Origin: JAAYKS01 sp964479435
GTDB lineage: Bacteria; Bacillota; Clostridia; Saccharofermentanales; UBA5734
DNA: 36,012 nt
Assembly: GCA_964479435.1 (NCBI GenBank)
Contig: CAYZME010000010.1
Span: 1 to 36,012, forward strand
Reading direction: 5' to 3'
Shown: piece by piece, positions 25,201 through 31,739 of the stretch
Position numbering within the stretch: position 1 is the first letter of the stretch
Layout of the letters: every line of letters starts with the position of its first letter
The notes under the pieces: model-generated
The model's input: the letters and a program-made list of their open reading frames with translations, nothing else
Told to the model about the DNA's origin: nothing
Database searches by the model: none
Made by a program: the position numbers and the translations under genes

Positions 25201-25307
25201 AGGAAAGCATAGATGAGATAACGGTGATTGCGCCAGGTGCGGACGAAAAAGTGGCCCTCCGCGGTGCCCGCCGCCAGCGATAGCCGGTGTGGTTCGTTTT
25301 TCTTCAT
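22221..25307 (-). CDS. YfhO-family multi-pass membrane protein with acidic C-terminal tail
   Basis: The 1028-residue protein starts with a cytoplasmic lead, then a membrane segment (YAFLFPFILTYIAYF) and a luminal loop with the YfhO-type motif LTVDLYHQYAPFMSELYEKL. About a dozen further membrane segments run to about residue 480. A large extracellular domain of roughly 370 residues follows (beta-rich; the late part AGTMFTSIPYDKGWTVQVDG is typical), then a last membrane segment (LLLLLVVMAILHLVH). Family members are thought to act in cell-envelope glycan or lipid-linked sugar transfer. The C-terminal tail of about 150 residues is acidic, proline-rich, and contains a 4-residue repeat; it is not part of the core family. 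The ATG overlaps the thioesterase stop (ATGA), with AGAGAGGA upstream. Confidence 0.85.
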   Translation of the reverse strand: MKKNEPHRLSLAAGTAEGHFFVRTWRNHRYLIYAFLFPFILTYIAYFTRLVYPIGNRCILTVDLYHQYAPFMSELYEKLAGFDSLLYTWNAGLGLNFLALSAYYLISPFNLILLLFPRANLPEAITFIQVLKVGLCSLTLAWYLRRKHGREGMGLVVFGTLYAMSSYILAYSWNVMWLDGVLMLPVIALGLEEMIAGRRYLRYVVALALTITFCYYIAWFVCLFLIVYFFVAFFSRHPALRIGLFVRKGLAFAFFSLVAAGLSAAVVLPTYTALQLTSAANDVAPSTWNFSFKLFDFLTNHLLLVPLHIRDGLPNIYCGLALLLLVPLYFSCRTIPTRAKVAHLLGMLVMFFSFSLGKLDFWWNGGHYPNQLPYRYAFTYVFLVLSMGYPVFLRLREISARMILGVAMAAAGFVLLADKLGADVADPATVYLSLLFIALLAAAFAYARDHRHARELRVTVLVSILIAEILVHSFVTIDLLDRTEYYSSRDGFVADRVRLIDLMDTVEDDGSGAFYRVELLEPRTVNDTVLHSYRGVSVFASTAYLDTTQVMKALGLHNNGINSYRYADASAVLESLLGIRYLVGKDEAYTRATMETRVTQGEYTVFYNPYALPVAYMVGSEMAYWNLYKDPFTVQNQFVELATGIADVQIPLGVEVTSTANMTVTENMEHSTFSYTQTGTGDHAATLSFTVPNTREVCFYLDATQLDFNTEVVFGDNDATLRTYDLTRPYMVDLGQIEAGTVVHVRMRFKESQSGQIKLYASMLDTARYIQAMSRLAEQGLVVESFSDTRISGTIRVDEAGTMFTSIPYDKGWTVQVDGSTVETVPLADGLLSVELQPGEHRVELTYRPPGLADGLKISGASLLLLLVVMAILHLVHRRRSPEPPLSGLWPPRPEWEEGVGEEDDLASALPAAHDEQNPETQHSFRRVVLPPEQAGEETAAGLPPVLPLSPELLANDWVEDRVENPVADPVADPVADTTTDPVAADEEGVEGLIETKEAGLPPQEPPPAEAAAAAAPDTDAPTLASAD
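22357..22440 (-). repeat. 12-bp tandem repeat coding for a 4-residue repeat in the YfhO-like tail
   Basis: Seven 12-base units (starting 22357, 22369, 22381, 22393, 22405, 22417, 22429) are variants of GCGACTGGGTCT on the plus strand. They encode DWVE, DRVE, NPVA, DPVA, DPVA, DTTT, DPVA. The frame is kept throughout, so copy number changes would lengthen or shorten the tail without a frameshift. Confidence 0.85.
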
Positions 25308-25786
25308 ACGTCCTCTCTCCATGCGGTCCGACTTTCGGCGGCCCGGTTGGCGGTCCTGCGGGCTTTGCGCGCGGCACTGCGCCGGCTGGCCGCCTCCCAC
25401 TCCAGACGCTGCCTGTCATCGACCGGTACAAACGGGCGCACCGCGACCGGGCGCCCGTCGGCATCGACCGCCACGTAGATCAAATAGGCCTGATTGACCT
25501 GGTGCCGTGTGCCATCCAGCTTTTCGACATACGAGTCCACGCGTACCTCGATCGAAGTCCGCCCGGTCCAGGTGACCTCCGCTTCGATGGCGACCGATTC
25601 ATTGAGTTGAACTGGCGCCAGAAACTCCAGCGAATCCACGGCGGCCAGCGTCACATCCGAATACGCGTGCCGGCGGGCCTCCACCGCGCCGGCGATATCC
25701 AGCCATTCCATCAGTCGCCCCCCGAACAGTCGCCCGACTCCGTTCACATGGGCATACATCGCGATTTGGACAAAACGCGTCGACAT
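25304..25786 (-). CDS. Acyl-CoA thioesterase (hotdog fold, YkhA-like)
   Basis: The 160-residue protein matches the single-hotdog acyl-CoA hydrolase pattern: HVNGVGRLFGGRLMEWLDIAG, then AVDSLEFLAPVQL and GRTSIEVRVDSYVEK. The N-terminal motif differs slightly from the usual HxNxxGxLFGG, keeping the key asparagine and glycines. The last 30 residues are basic and probably not part of the fold. It is translationally coupled to the YfhO-like gene (ATGA overlap) and follows the cupin gene by 47 bases. AGGAGG precedes the ATG. Substrate chain length cannot be read from sequence. Confidence 0.88.
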   Translation of the reverse strand: MSTRFVQIAMYAHVNGVGRLFGGRLMEWLDIAGAVEARRHAYSDVTLAAVDSLEFLAPVQLNESVAIEAEVTWTGRTSIEVRVDSYVEKLDGTRHQVNQAYLIYVAVDADGRPVAVRPFVPVDDRQRLEWEAASRRSAARKARRTANRAAESRTAWREDV

Positions 25787-25833
25787 ACAATCCTCCTGCG
25801 CGCCCGCCGAAATCAGGCGGGCGGCGTTCCCAA

Positions 25834-26181
25834 TCAGTACAGTAAAATAACCGCCAACAAATCGAGGGTGGTATCGCCGGCGTTGGCGATGCTGTGCCGC
25901 TGGCCGCCGGTCGTCAGGCAGACGTCGCCGGCGCGCAATGTTTTGATCTCACCGTTGTCATCGAAATCGGCAACCCCGTTGAGAATATAGAAGATCTCCT
26001 CTTCATCCTCATGGACATGCGGGCCAATGGAGGTGCCCGGCTCGAGGGTGATACGCGCCACCAGGCGCGCGCGGCCCTTGTACTCACCGGGGTGAAGCAA
26101 GGGGGTGAGGCTGATGTGGCCCCGGCCGCCCCGCAAGGATTCTTTGATCTCGCTTTGCATCTCTTCGGCTCGACGAATCAT
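25834..26181 (-). CDS. Small cupin-domain protein
   Basis: The 115-residue protein is a single conserved-barrel cupin. Motif 1 is PHVHEDEEEIFYILNG, with the HxH-glutamate set that usually binds a metal, and motif 2 is the GDVCLTTGGQRHSIANAG segment with the third histidine. Function is unknown; such small cupins act as isomerases, dioxygenases or ligand sensors. GGGAG lies 8 bases before the ATG. It is the first gene of the cupin-thioesterase-YfhO run, and its leader holds the repeat at 26213-26283. Confidence 0.8.
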   Translation of the reverse strand: MIRRAEEMQSEIKESLRGGRGHISLTPLLHPGEYKGRARLVARITLEPGTSIGPHVHEDEEEIFYILNGVADFDDNGEIKTLRAGDVCLTTGGQRHSIANAGDTTLDLLAVILLY

Positions 26182-26212
26182 TTGTACGCTCCCTTCAGGG
26201 CTAGGGCCAGGG

Positions 26213-26283
26213 CCCAGTGGCCCAGCGGCCCGGTGGCCCAGCGGCCCGGTGGCCCAGCGGCCCGGTGGCCCAGGGCCCAGCGG
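26213..26283. repeat. 8/16-bp GC-rich tandem array in the cupin operon leader
   Basis: From 26213 the sequence is built of 8-base units CCCAGTGG, CCCAGCGG, then CCCGGTGG and CCCAGCGG alternating, giving three exact 16-bp units (CCCAGCGGCCCGGTGG) at 26221-26268, then CCCAGGG and a final CCCAGCGG at 26276-26283. On the minus strand the unit reads GGGCCGCTGGGCCACC, which matches the array at 31544-31638 (GGGCTACTGGCCCATA) at 11 of 16 positions. Confidence 0.9.
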
Positions 26284-26295
26284 CCGTTTTTACAT

Positions 26296-26301
26296 ATTAT
26301 A
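26296..26301 (-). promoter_or_regulatory. -10 box for the cupin-thioesterase-YfhO operon
   Basis: A perfect TATAAT on the minus strand. A transcript from here would start near 26289 and carry the repeat array in its leader of about 110 bases. The -35 at 17 bases is weak (TTCCGG). Confidence 0.5.
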
Positions 26302-26412
26302 CAGATACACAACCCGAACCGGAATCGCTCTGACCGATAGACGGCGCAAACGGCAGGCCGGTTCCGTTTCGATGGTTTCACAGGCCGGATCGTGCCATTT
26401 GCCGCTTTTTGT

Positions 26413-26439
26413 TTGACTTATACAAAATAACGGTAAAAT
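26413..26439 (+). promoter_or_regulatory. Possible promoter of the phosphofructokinase operon
   Basis: TTGACT (26413-26418) and TAAAAT (26434-26439) are both good boxes but only 15 bases apart, shorter than ideal. The leader would be about 50 bases. Confidence 0.45.
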
Positions 26440-26494
26440 GGATGTGTCGCTGTGGCGGCATTCACGCACGATCGAAACGGAGGTGTCATCGTCC

Positions 26495-27787
26495 ATGTCC
26501 AATCCACGTCATGTAGTCGTCGCCCAATCGGGCGGTCCGACACCGGTCATCAACCAATCGCTGCGCGGCGTTGTCGAAACCTGTGCGCAATACCCCGAGG
26601 TGTTTGGCACCGTATTTGCCGGCCATCACGGGATCGAAGGGGTTCTGCGCGAAGAGCTGCTCGATTTGTCCGCCCAGCCGGCTGAGGAAATCGCTCTGTT
26701 GCGTACCACGCCCACGGCCGGTTCGATCGGGACCTGCCGTTACAAACTCAAACCGGAACAAACCGCGGATTATGCCCGCGTGATCGAGGTTCTGCGTGCC
26801 CACAATATCGGGTACCTGTTTTACATCGGCGGCAACGACTCGATGGACACCGCGCACAAAATCAGCCGTCTCGCGGCGGAACAAGGCGTGGAGCTGATCG
26901 CCACCGGGGTGCCCAAAACCATCGACAACGACGTCGGCGACGACGACTTCCGCCTGATCGACCATACCCCCGGCTACGGCAGCACCGCGCGCTACTGGAT
27001 GAACGTCATCCAGTGCGCGGAAGAGGAAAATCGCGGTTCCTACCCGGCCGACCCGGTCCTGGTTTTGCAGGCCATGGGGCGCAAAATCGGCTTTATCCCG
27101 GCGGCGGCCCGATTGGCGGACCCGGACCGCGAAATACCGATGCAGATTTACCTGGCCGAATCCGGACTGTCCATCGAACAGCTGCACGAAAACGTCAACC
27201 AGACGCTGCGCCGCCATGGCCGCTGCATCGTCGTCGTCAGCGAAGGCTTTGACGTCGGCGAGATCGGCAAGACGCACGACGCGTTTGGCCACACGCAGTT
27301 TTCCGCCAGCCGCTCCACGGCCGCGCAGTGGATTACCAACTACCTCAACGACCACGGCCTGGCCGTCCGCGGCCATGCCCGCTGTCAGGTGCCCGGCACC
27401 GACCAGCGCGGTTCGATACTCGCCGCCTCGGCGGTCGACCTCGAAGAAGCGTACCGTTTGGGTCAACAGGCCGTGCGCATCGCCATCGAGGACGGGAACG
27501 GCTATATGTCCACGTTGTGGCGCGGGCCGGGCCCGGTCTATACGGTTTCGTATGGCAAAGTCCCGCTCGAAGCCGTCGCCAATTCCGAGCGCACCTTTCC
27601 CGACGCGTGGCTGACGCCCGACCGGACCGACGTCACCGACGATTTCGTCCGCTATGCCAAACCGCTGGTCGGCACGGATTGGGTCAGCGTGCCGATGGTG
27701 GACGGGCGGATGCGCTTCGCCCGCTTGCGCCCGTTGTTCGCCGAAAAACGTCTCCCCGCCTATGAACCGCAAACGTATCGACCCTAA
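26495..27787 (+). CDS. 6-phosphofructokinase, probably pyrophosphate-dependent
   Basis: The 430-residue enzyme phosphorylates fructose 6-phosphate. It starts with the family sequence VVVAQSGGPTPVINQSL. In E. coli PfkA, Gly104 and Gly124 allow ATP; here the equivalents are Asp115 (GGNDSMDT) and Lys141 (PKTIDND). In this family Asp and Lys at these places mark pyrophosphate as the donor. The residue before Asp115 is asparagine where most family members have aspartate; to my recollection this GGND form occurs in a clostridial PPi-PFK group. I chose the ATG at 26495, with GGAGGTG about 9 bases upstream, over an ATG at 26438. It leads an operon with a HAD phosphatase, gnd and a larA-like gene. Confidence 0.92.
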   Translation: MSNPRHVVVAQSGGPTPVINQSLRGVVETCAQYPEVFGTVFAGHHGIEGVLREELLDLSAQPAEEIALLRTTPTAGSIGTCRYKLKPEQTADYARVIEVLRAHNIGYLFYIGGNDSMDTAHKISRLAAEQGVELIATGVPKTIDNDVGDDDFRLIDHTPGYGSTARYWMNVIQCAEEENRGSYPADPVLVLQAMGRKIGFIPAAARLADPDREIPMQIYLAESGLSIEQLHENVNQTLRRHGRCIVVVSEGFDVGEIGKTHDAFGHTQFSASRSTAAQWITNYLNDHGLAVRGHARCQVPGTDQRGSILAASAVDLEEAYRLGQQAVRIAIEDGNGYMSTLWRGPGPVYTVSYGKVPLEAVANSERTFPDAWLTPDRTDVTDDFVRYAKPLVGTDWVSVPMVDGRMRFARLRPLFAEKRLPAYEPQTYRP

Positions 27788-27800
27788 ATACATCGGCTGA

Positions 27801-27818
27801 CCGCGGCGCGAGCCGCGG
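27801..27818 (+). other. GNRA-type hairpin between the phosphofructokinase and HAD genes
   Basis: CCGCGGC (27801-27807) pairs with GCCGCGG (27812-27818) around a GCGA tetraloop. It has no T tract and stands directly before the HAD ribosome binding site, so it may stabilise or separate parts of the transcript. Confidence 0.5.
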
Positions 27819-27835
27819 CGGAACAGGAGGATCTC

Positions 27836-28732
27836 ATGCCCGTCGCCCACCAACCTTTATTGGACTTTACAAAAAAACACGAACGCCTGATCTGTATCGA
27901 TTCGGATGGATGCGCGTTCGACAGCATGGAAATCAAACACAAAGAGTGCTTCATCCCTCACATCATCAACAGCTGGGATCTCCAGTACGTCTCGAAATAT
28001 GTCCGCGAAGCCGCCGAGTTCGTCAATCTTTATTCCAAATGGCGCGGCATCAACCGTTTCCCCGCGCTCATGCGGGTCTTTGACCTCCTGGCCGCTCGCC
28101 AAGAGACCCTGCGCCGCGGGTACGCGTCCCCCGAGACCGGGCCGCTGCGCGCGTGGATGGCGCGTGAAACCAAATTGGGGGAACCTGCTCTGGCTGTGGA
28201 AGTGGAACGCGGCGGCGACCCGGTGCTGGTGCGCGCGCTCGCCTGGTCCCGGGCTGTGAACGATGCCATCGCGCACATCGTGCGCGGGGTCCCTCCTTTT
28301 CCTTACGTCCGTGACAGCCTGCAGAAATTGCAAAGCGTCGCCGACGTGATCGTCTGTTCCGCCACACCCGGCGAGGCCCTGATCCGAGAGTGGGACGAGC
28401 ATGGCCTGTCGCCGTATGTGCGCGTGATCGCCGGTCAGGAGATGGGCTCCAAAGCCGAGATCATCCGCTACGCGATGACCGGCCGTTACCGCCCGGAAGA
28501 CATCCTGATGATCGGCGACGCCCCCGGCGACAAAGCCGCGGCGGACGCCAACGGCGCCGCTTACTACCCGATCAACCCCGGCGGCGAGGAAGCCTCATGG
28601 GAGGCCTTCCTGGGTGAAGCGCTCGACCGCTTCCTGAGCCAAAACTACACCGGCGCGTACGCGTCGCGCCTGCTGGAGGCTTTTGACGCCTGCCTGCCGG
28701 AACTACCCCCGTGGCATACAACCCAAGCATGA
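27836..28732 (+). CDS. HAD-superfamily hydrolase
   Basis: The 298-residue protein has all four HAD motifs: the nucleophile motif CIDSDGCAFDS (about residue 22), IVCSATPGE, a conserved lysine in MGSKAEII, and MIGDAPGDKAAAD. A helical cap of about 120 residues lies between motifs 1 and 2. The substrate is not recognisable. Its place between phosphofructokinase and 6-phosphogluconate dehydrogenase suggests a sugar-phosphate phosphatase. GGAGG lies 6 bases upstream of the ATG; the gene ends 13 bases before gnd. Confidence 0.85.
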   Translation: MPVAHQPLLDFTKKHERLICIDSDGCAFDSMEIKHKECFIPHIINSWDLQYVSKYVREAAEFVNLYSKWRGINRFPALMRVFDLLAARQETLRRGYASPETGPLRAWMARETKLGEPALAVEVERGGDPVLVRALAWSRAVNDAIAHIVRGVPPFPYVRDSLQKLQSVADVIVCSATPGEALIREWDEHGLSPYVRVIAGQEMGSKAEIIRYAMTGRYRPEDILMIGDAPGDKAAADANGAAYYPINPGGEEASWEAFLGEALDRFLSQNYTGAYASRLLEAFDACLPELPPWHTTQA

Positions 28733-28745
28733 AGGGAGAAAACAC

Positions 28746-30194
28746 ATGAAAAAAGCAGACATCGGTTTGATCGGCCTGGCCGTCATGGGCGAAAACCTGG
28801 TGATGAACATGGCTGACAAAGGCTTTACGGTCGCGGTCTACAACCGCACGACCGAACGGGTCACCCGCTTTATGGAGTCGCGCGCCCGCGGTCTGTCCAT
28901 CCTCGGCACCTATTCGCTGAAAGAGTTGGTCACGGCACTGGAAAAACCGCGTAAATTGATGCTGATGGTCAAGGCAGGGCAGCCGGTCGACGACTTCATT
29001 GACCGCCTGATCCCGTTGCTCGAGCCGGGCGATGTGATCATCGACGGCGGCAATTCACATTTCCCCGATACCATCCGCAGAACGGCCTATGTCGAATCCC
29101 ACGGGCTGTTGTACATTGGCACCGGCGTTTCCGGCGGCGAAGAGGGCGCGCTCAAAGGACCTAGCATCATGCCGGGCGGCTCGCCGGCCGCGTGGCCGGC
29201 GGTTCAGCCGATTTTCCAAGCCATTGCCGCCCGGGTGGACGGCGTCCCCTGCTGTGATTGGGTCGGCCGTGACGGCGCCGGTCATTTTGTCAAGATGGTT
29301 CACAATGGCATCGAGTATGGCGACATGCAGATCATCTGCGAGGCCTATCAGATCATGAAAACCCATCTCGGCATGAGCAACGAAGACATGTTCAAAGTTT
29401 TTACCAACTGGAATCAGGGCCGCCTGGAAAGCTACCTGATCGAAATCACCCGCGACATCCTGGGCTACCGTGACGCGGATGGCACCGCGGTTGTGGATCT
29501 CATCCTCGACACCGCCGGGCAAAAAGGCACCGGCAAATGGACCTCGGTGTCGGCGCTCGACGAAGGCATCCCCCTGACTTTGATCAACGAAGCCGTGTTC
29601 GCGCGTTTCCTCTCGGCGCTCAAAGAAGAGCGCGTCGCCGCCGCGGCCACACTGGCCGGCCCGCAAGCCGGCTTTGCAGGCGACCGGGAAGCGTTCATCC
29701 GCGACATCCACGACGCGCTGTACGCGTCCAAAATCATCTCGTACGCACAGGGCTACACATTGCTCAAAGCCGCCGCCCAGACCTATGGCTGGGAGTTGGA
29801 TTATGGCGGTATCGCCCTGCTGTGGCGCGGCGGCTGTATCATCCGCTCCGTCTTTTTGGGCAAAATCAAAGACGCGTTTGACCGCGATCCCGCGCTGGAC
29901 AACCTGCTGCTCGACCCCTTCTTCAAAGCCGAGATCGACGCCGCCCAGGCCGGCTGGCGCCGCGTGGTCGCCGCCTGCGCGACCAGCGGGATTCCCGCCC
30001 CGGCTTTCGCGTCCGCGCTGGCGTATTACGACGGGTACCGTTGTGCCCGGCTGCCGGCCAATCTGTTGCAGGCCCAACGCGACTATTTTGGCGCGCACAC
30101 CTATGAGCGGATCGACCGCCCACGCGGCGAGTTCCACCACACCAACTGGACCGGCCACGGCGGCGAGACGGTCTCGAACACTTACAACGCTTAA
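28746..30194 (+). CDS. gnd: 6-phosphogluconate dehydrogenase, decarboxylating
   Basis: Gnd oxidises 6-phosphogluconate to ribulose 5-phosphate and CO2 with NAD(P)+. The 482-residue length is typical of the long type. The Rossmann motif is GLIGLAVMGENLVMNMADKG, followed by VYNRTTERV; substrate motifs are GVSGGEEGALKGPSIMPGG and the catalytic HFVKMVHNGIEYGDMQ. LDTAGQKGTGKWT and the C-terminal GGETVSNTYNA complete it. The start at 28746 has AAGGGAG upstream. No glucose-6-phosphate dehydrogenase or gluconate kinase is in the window, so the source of 6-phosphogluconate lies elsewhere. Confidence 0.97.
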   Translation: MKKADIGLIGLAVMGENLVMNMADKGFTVAVYNRTTERVTRFMESRARGLSILGTYSLKELVTALEKPRKLMLMVKAGQPVDDFIDRLIPLLEPGDVIIDGGNSHFPDTIRRTAYVESHGLLYIGTGVSGGEEGALKGPSIMPGGSPAAWPAVQPIFQAIAARVDGVPCCDWVGRDGAGHFVKMVHNGIEYGDMQIICEAYQIMKTHLGMSNEDMFKVFTNWNQGRLESYLIEITRDILGYRDADGTAVVDLILDTAGQKGTGKWTSVSALDEGIPLTLINEAVFARFLSALKEERVAAAATLAGPQAGFAGDREAFIRDIHDALYASKIISYAQGYTLLKAAAQTYGWELDYGGIALLWRGGCIIRSVFLGKIKDAFDRDPALDNLLLDPFFKAEIDAAQAGWRRVVAACATSGIPAPAFASALAYYDGYRCARLPANLLQAQRDYFGAHTYERIDRPRGEFHHTNWTGHGGETVSNTYNA

Positions 30195-30218
30195 ACCAGC
30201 GTGCCTAGGAGGAATGCC

Positions 30219-31523
30219 ATGACCACAACCGCGACCGATCCTCTCTCCCGCTTTTCACTGACACGCGAAGCCGCTACAGGCGCGCGGATCAGCGATGCCG
30301 AAATCCGCGCGGCGATCGACCAAATGCTGGCCGCGACCGGCAAAAGACTGCGCAAAGTATTGCTGATCCCGCCAGATTTCACACGTTTTCACTCATATGC
30401 CGGACCCATCACCGCCATGATCAAAGCCGCCCTGGGCGCGGATTGTGTCGTCGATGTCCTGCCGGCGCTGGGAACCCACGCGCCGGTCACCGCCGCCGAA
30501 AGTCTCGCTTTTTTCGGTCCCTCGATCGACCCGGCGTCCTTGCTGGAGCACAATTGGCGGGACGAGGTCGTGCGGCTGGGTCCGATCCCGGGCGCTTTTG
30601 TCCACGAAGTCAGCGGCGGCCTGATGGACGCCCCGATCGATGTCGAGCTCAACCGCCACATTGTCGACCCTTCATATGACCTGGTGCTTTCGATCGGCCA
30701 GGTGGTTCCCCACGAAGTGGCCGGCATGGCCAACCAGAGCAAAAATCTGTTTGTCGGTTGCGGCGGCGCTTCGATGATCAACGGCTCACATATGCTGGGC
30801 GCGTTCTACGGGCTGGAGCGGATCATGGGCAAAGACCACTCCCCCGTGCGCAAATTGTTTGACTATGCCCAGACGCATTTTTTGCAAAACGTGCCCCTGC
30901 TGTACGTGCTGACTGTGACCACCGCCGTCGATACCGACATTTCCATGCACGGCCTGTACATCGGCCGCGAACGCCGGCTGTTCGAGCAGGCCGTCGCTCT
31001 CAGCCAACAAAAGAATCTGATCTTTGTCGACCGGCCTCTGAAAAAAGTCGTGGTCTACCTCGATGAACAGGAGTTCAAAAGCACCTGGCTGGGCAACAAA
31101 GCCGTCTACCGCACACGCATGGCGATCCAAGACGGCGGTCAGCTGGTGGTGCTGGCACCCGGCGTCGCCCGCTTCGGCGAAGACGCGGAAAACGACCGCC
31201 TGATTCGCAAATACGGCTATGTCGGGCGCGAGCAGGTGCTCGCGCTCTTCCGCGCCCACGAGGATCTGCAGGCCAATCAGTCTGTCCCCGCGCACTTGAT
31301 CCACGGCTCGTCCGACGGGCGTTTCTCGATCACGTACGCCACCCGCCATCTGTCGCAAAGCGAAGTCGAGGGCGTCGGGTTTAACTGGATGCCTTATGAG
31401 GAAGCCAGTCAAAAATATGACCCGCAGCGCCTGCGGGCAGGATTCCAGATGGTAGATGGTGAAGAAATCTATTATATCCCCAACCCGGCGTTGGGCCTGT
31501 GGGCGGACCGCAGCCGTTTCTAA
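30219..31523 (+). CDS. LarA-like nickel-dependent hydroxyacid racemase/epimerase (DUF2088 family)
   Basis: The 434-residue protein resembles lactate racemase LarA, whose cofactor is a nickel pincer nucleotide. The family residues are seen at the right spacing: PPDFTR (Arg56), LGTHAP (His87), VPHEVAG (His165), SKNLFVG (Lys175, which in LarA holds the cofactor) and His191, a nickel ligand in LarA. His-Lys and Lys-His spacings of 10 and 16 equal those of L. plantarum LarA (174/184/200). Characterised relatives act on lactate, malate, other hydroxyacids and gluconate. Being downstream of gnd, a sugar-acid substrate is plausible (inference). Cofactor genes larB/C/E are not in the window. TAGGAGG precedes the ATG by 6 bases. 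Confidence 0.88.
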   Translation: MTTTATDPLSRFSLTREAATGARISDAEIRAAIDQMLAATGKRLRKVLLIPPDFTRFHSYAGPITAMIKAALGADCVVDVLPALGTHAPVTAAESLAFFGPSIDPASLLEHNWRDEVVRLGPIPGAFVHEVSGGLMDAPIDVELNRHIVDPSYDLVLSIGQVVPHEVAGMANQSKNLFVGCGGASMINGSHMLGAFYGLERIMGKDHSPVRKLFDYAQTHFLQNVPLLYVLTVTTAVDTDISMHGLYIGRERRLFEQAVALSQQKNLIFVDRPLKKVVVYLDEQEFKSTWLGNKAVYRTRMAIQDGGQLVVLAPGVARFGEDAENDRLIRKYGYVGREQVLALFRAHEDLQANQSVPAHLIHGSSDGRFSITYATRHLSQSEVEGVGFNWMPYEEASQKYDPQRLRAGFQMVDGEEIYYIPNPALGLWADRSRF

Positions 31524-31543
31524 ACTAGGAACGACGCTGGTGT

Positions 31544-31638
31544 TGGGCCAGTAGCCCAGTAGGCTACTGGCCCATAGGGCTACTGGCCCAGAGGGCTACT
31601 GGCCCGAAGGGCAACTGGCCCACAGGGCCAATGCCCCC
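31544..31638. repeat. 16-bp tandem array after the larA-like gene, opening with an inverted copy
   Basis: Units of 16 bases start at 31561, 31577, 31593 and 31609, with the consensus GGGCTACTGGCCCA plus two variable bases, and a decayed copy at 31625. The region before it (31544-31556) is the inverted form and pairs perfectly with 31562-31574: a 13-bp stem with a 5-base loop. It follows the larA-like stop (31523) by 20 bases and precedes the terminator. The unit is related to the array at 26213-26283. Confidence 0.92.
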
Positions 31639-31662
31639 AATCACAAAACCTGCACCCCAAAC

Positions 31663-31699
31663 AAAACCCCGGATCGTTTGACAGCGGCTCCGGGGTTTT
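31663..31699. terminator. Bidirectional rho-independent terminator
   Basis: An 11-bp stem (AAAACCCCGGA at 31663-31673 with TCCGGGGTTTT at 31689-31699) around a 15-base loop. A T run follows on the plus strand and TTTTGTTT on the minus strand. It serves the larA-like operon and the convergent hydrolase gene. Confidence 0.9.
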
Positions 31700-31739
31700 T
31701 GTGTCTTTCTCGCTCCCCGCGCGCGGGGGGCGATTCGTG

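Larger units (their letters stand above)
26182..26494. other. Divergent intergenic region upstream of the phosphofructokinase operon
   Basis: The 313 bases contain the 8/16-bp repeat array (26213-26283), a perfect -10 on the minus strand (26301-26296), a plus-strand promoter (26413-26439) and the phosphofructokinase leader. No convincing gene is visible. Confidence 0.75.
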
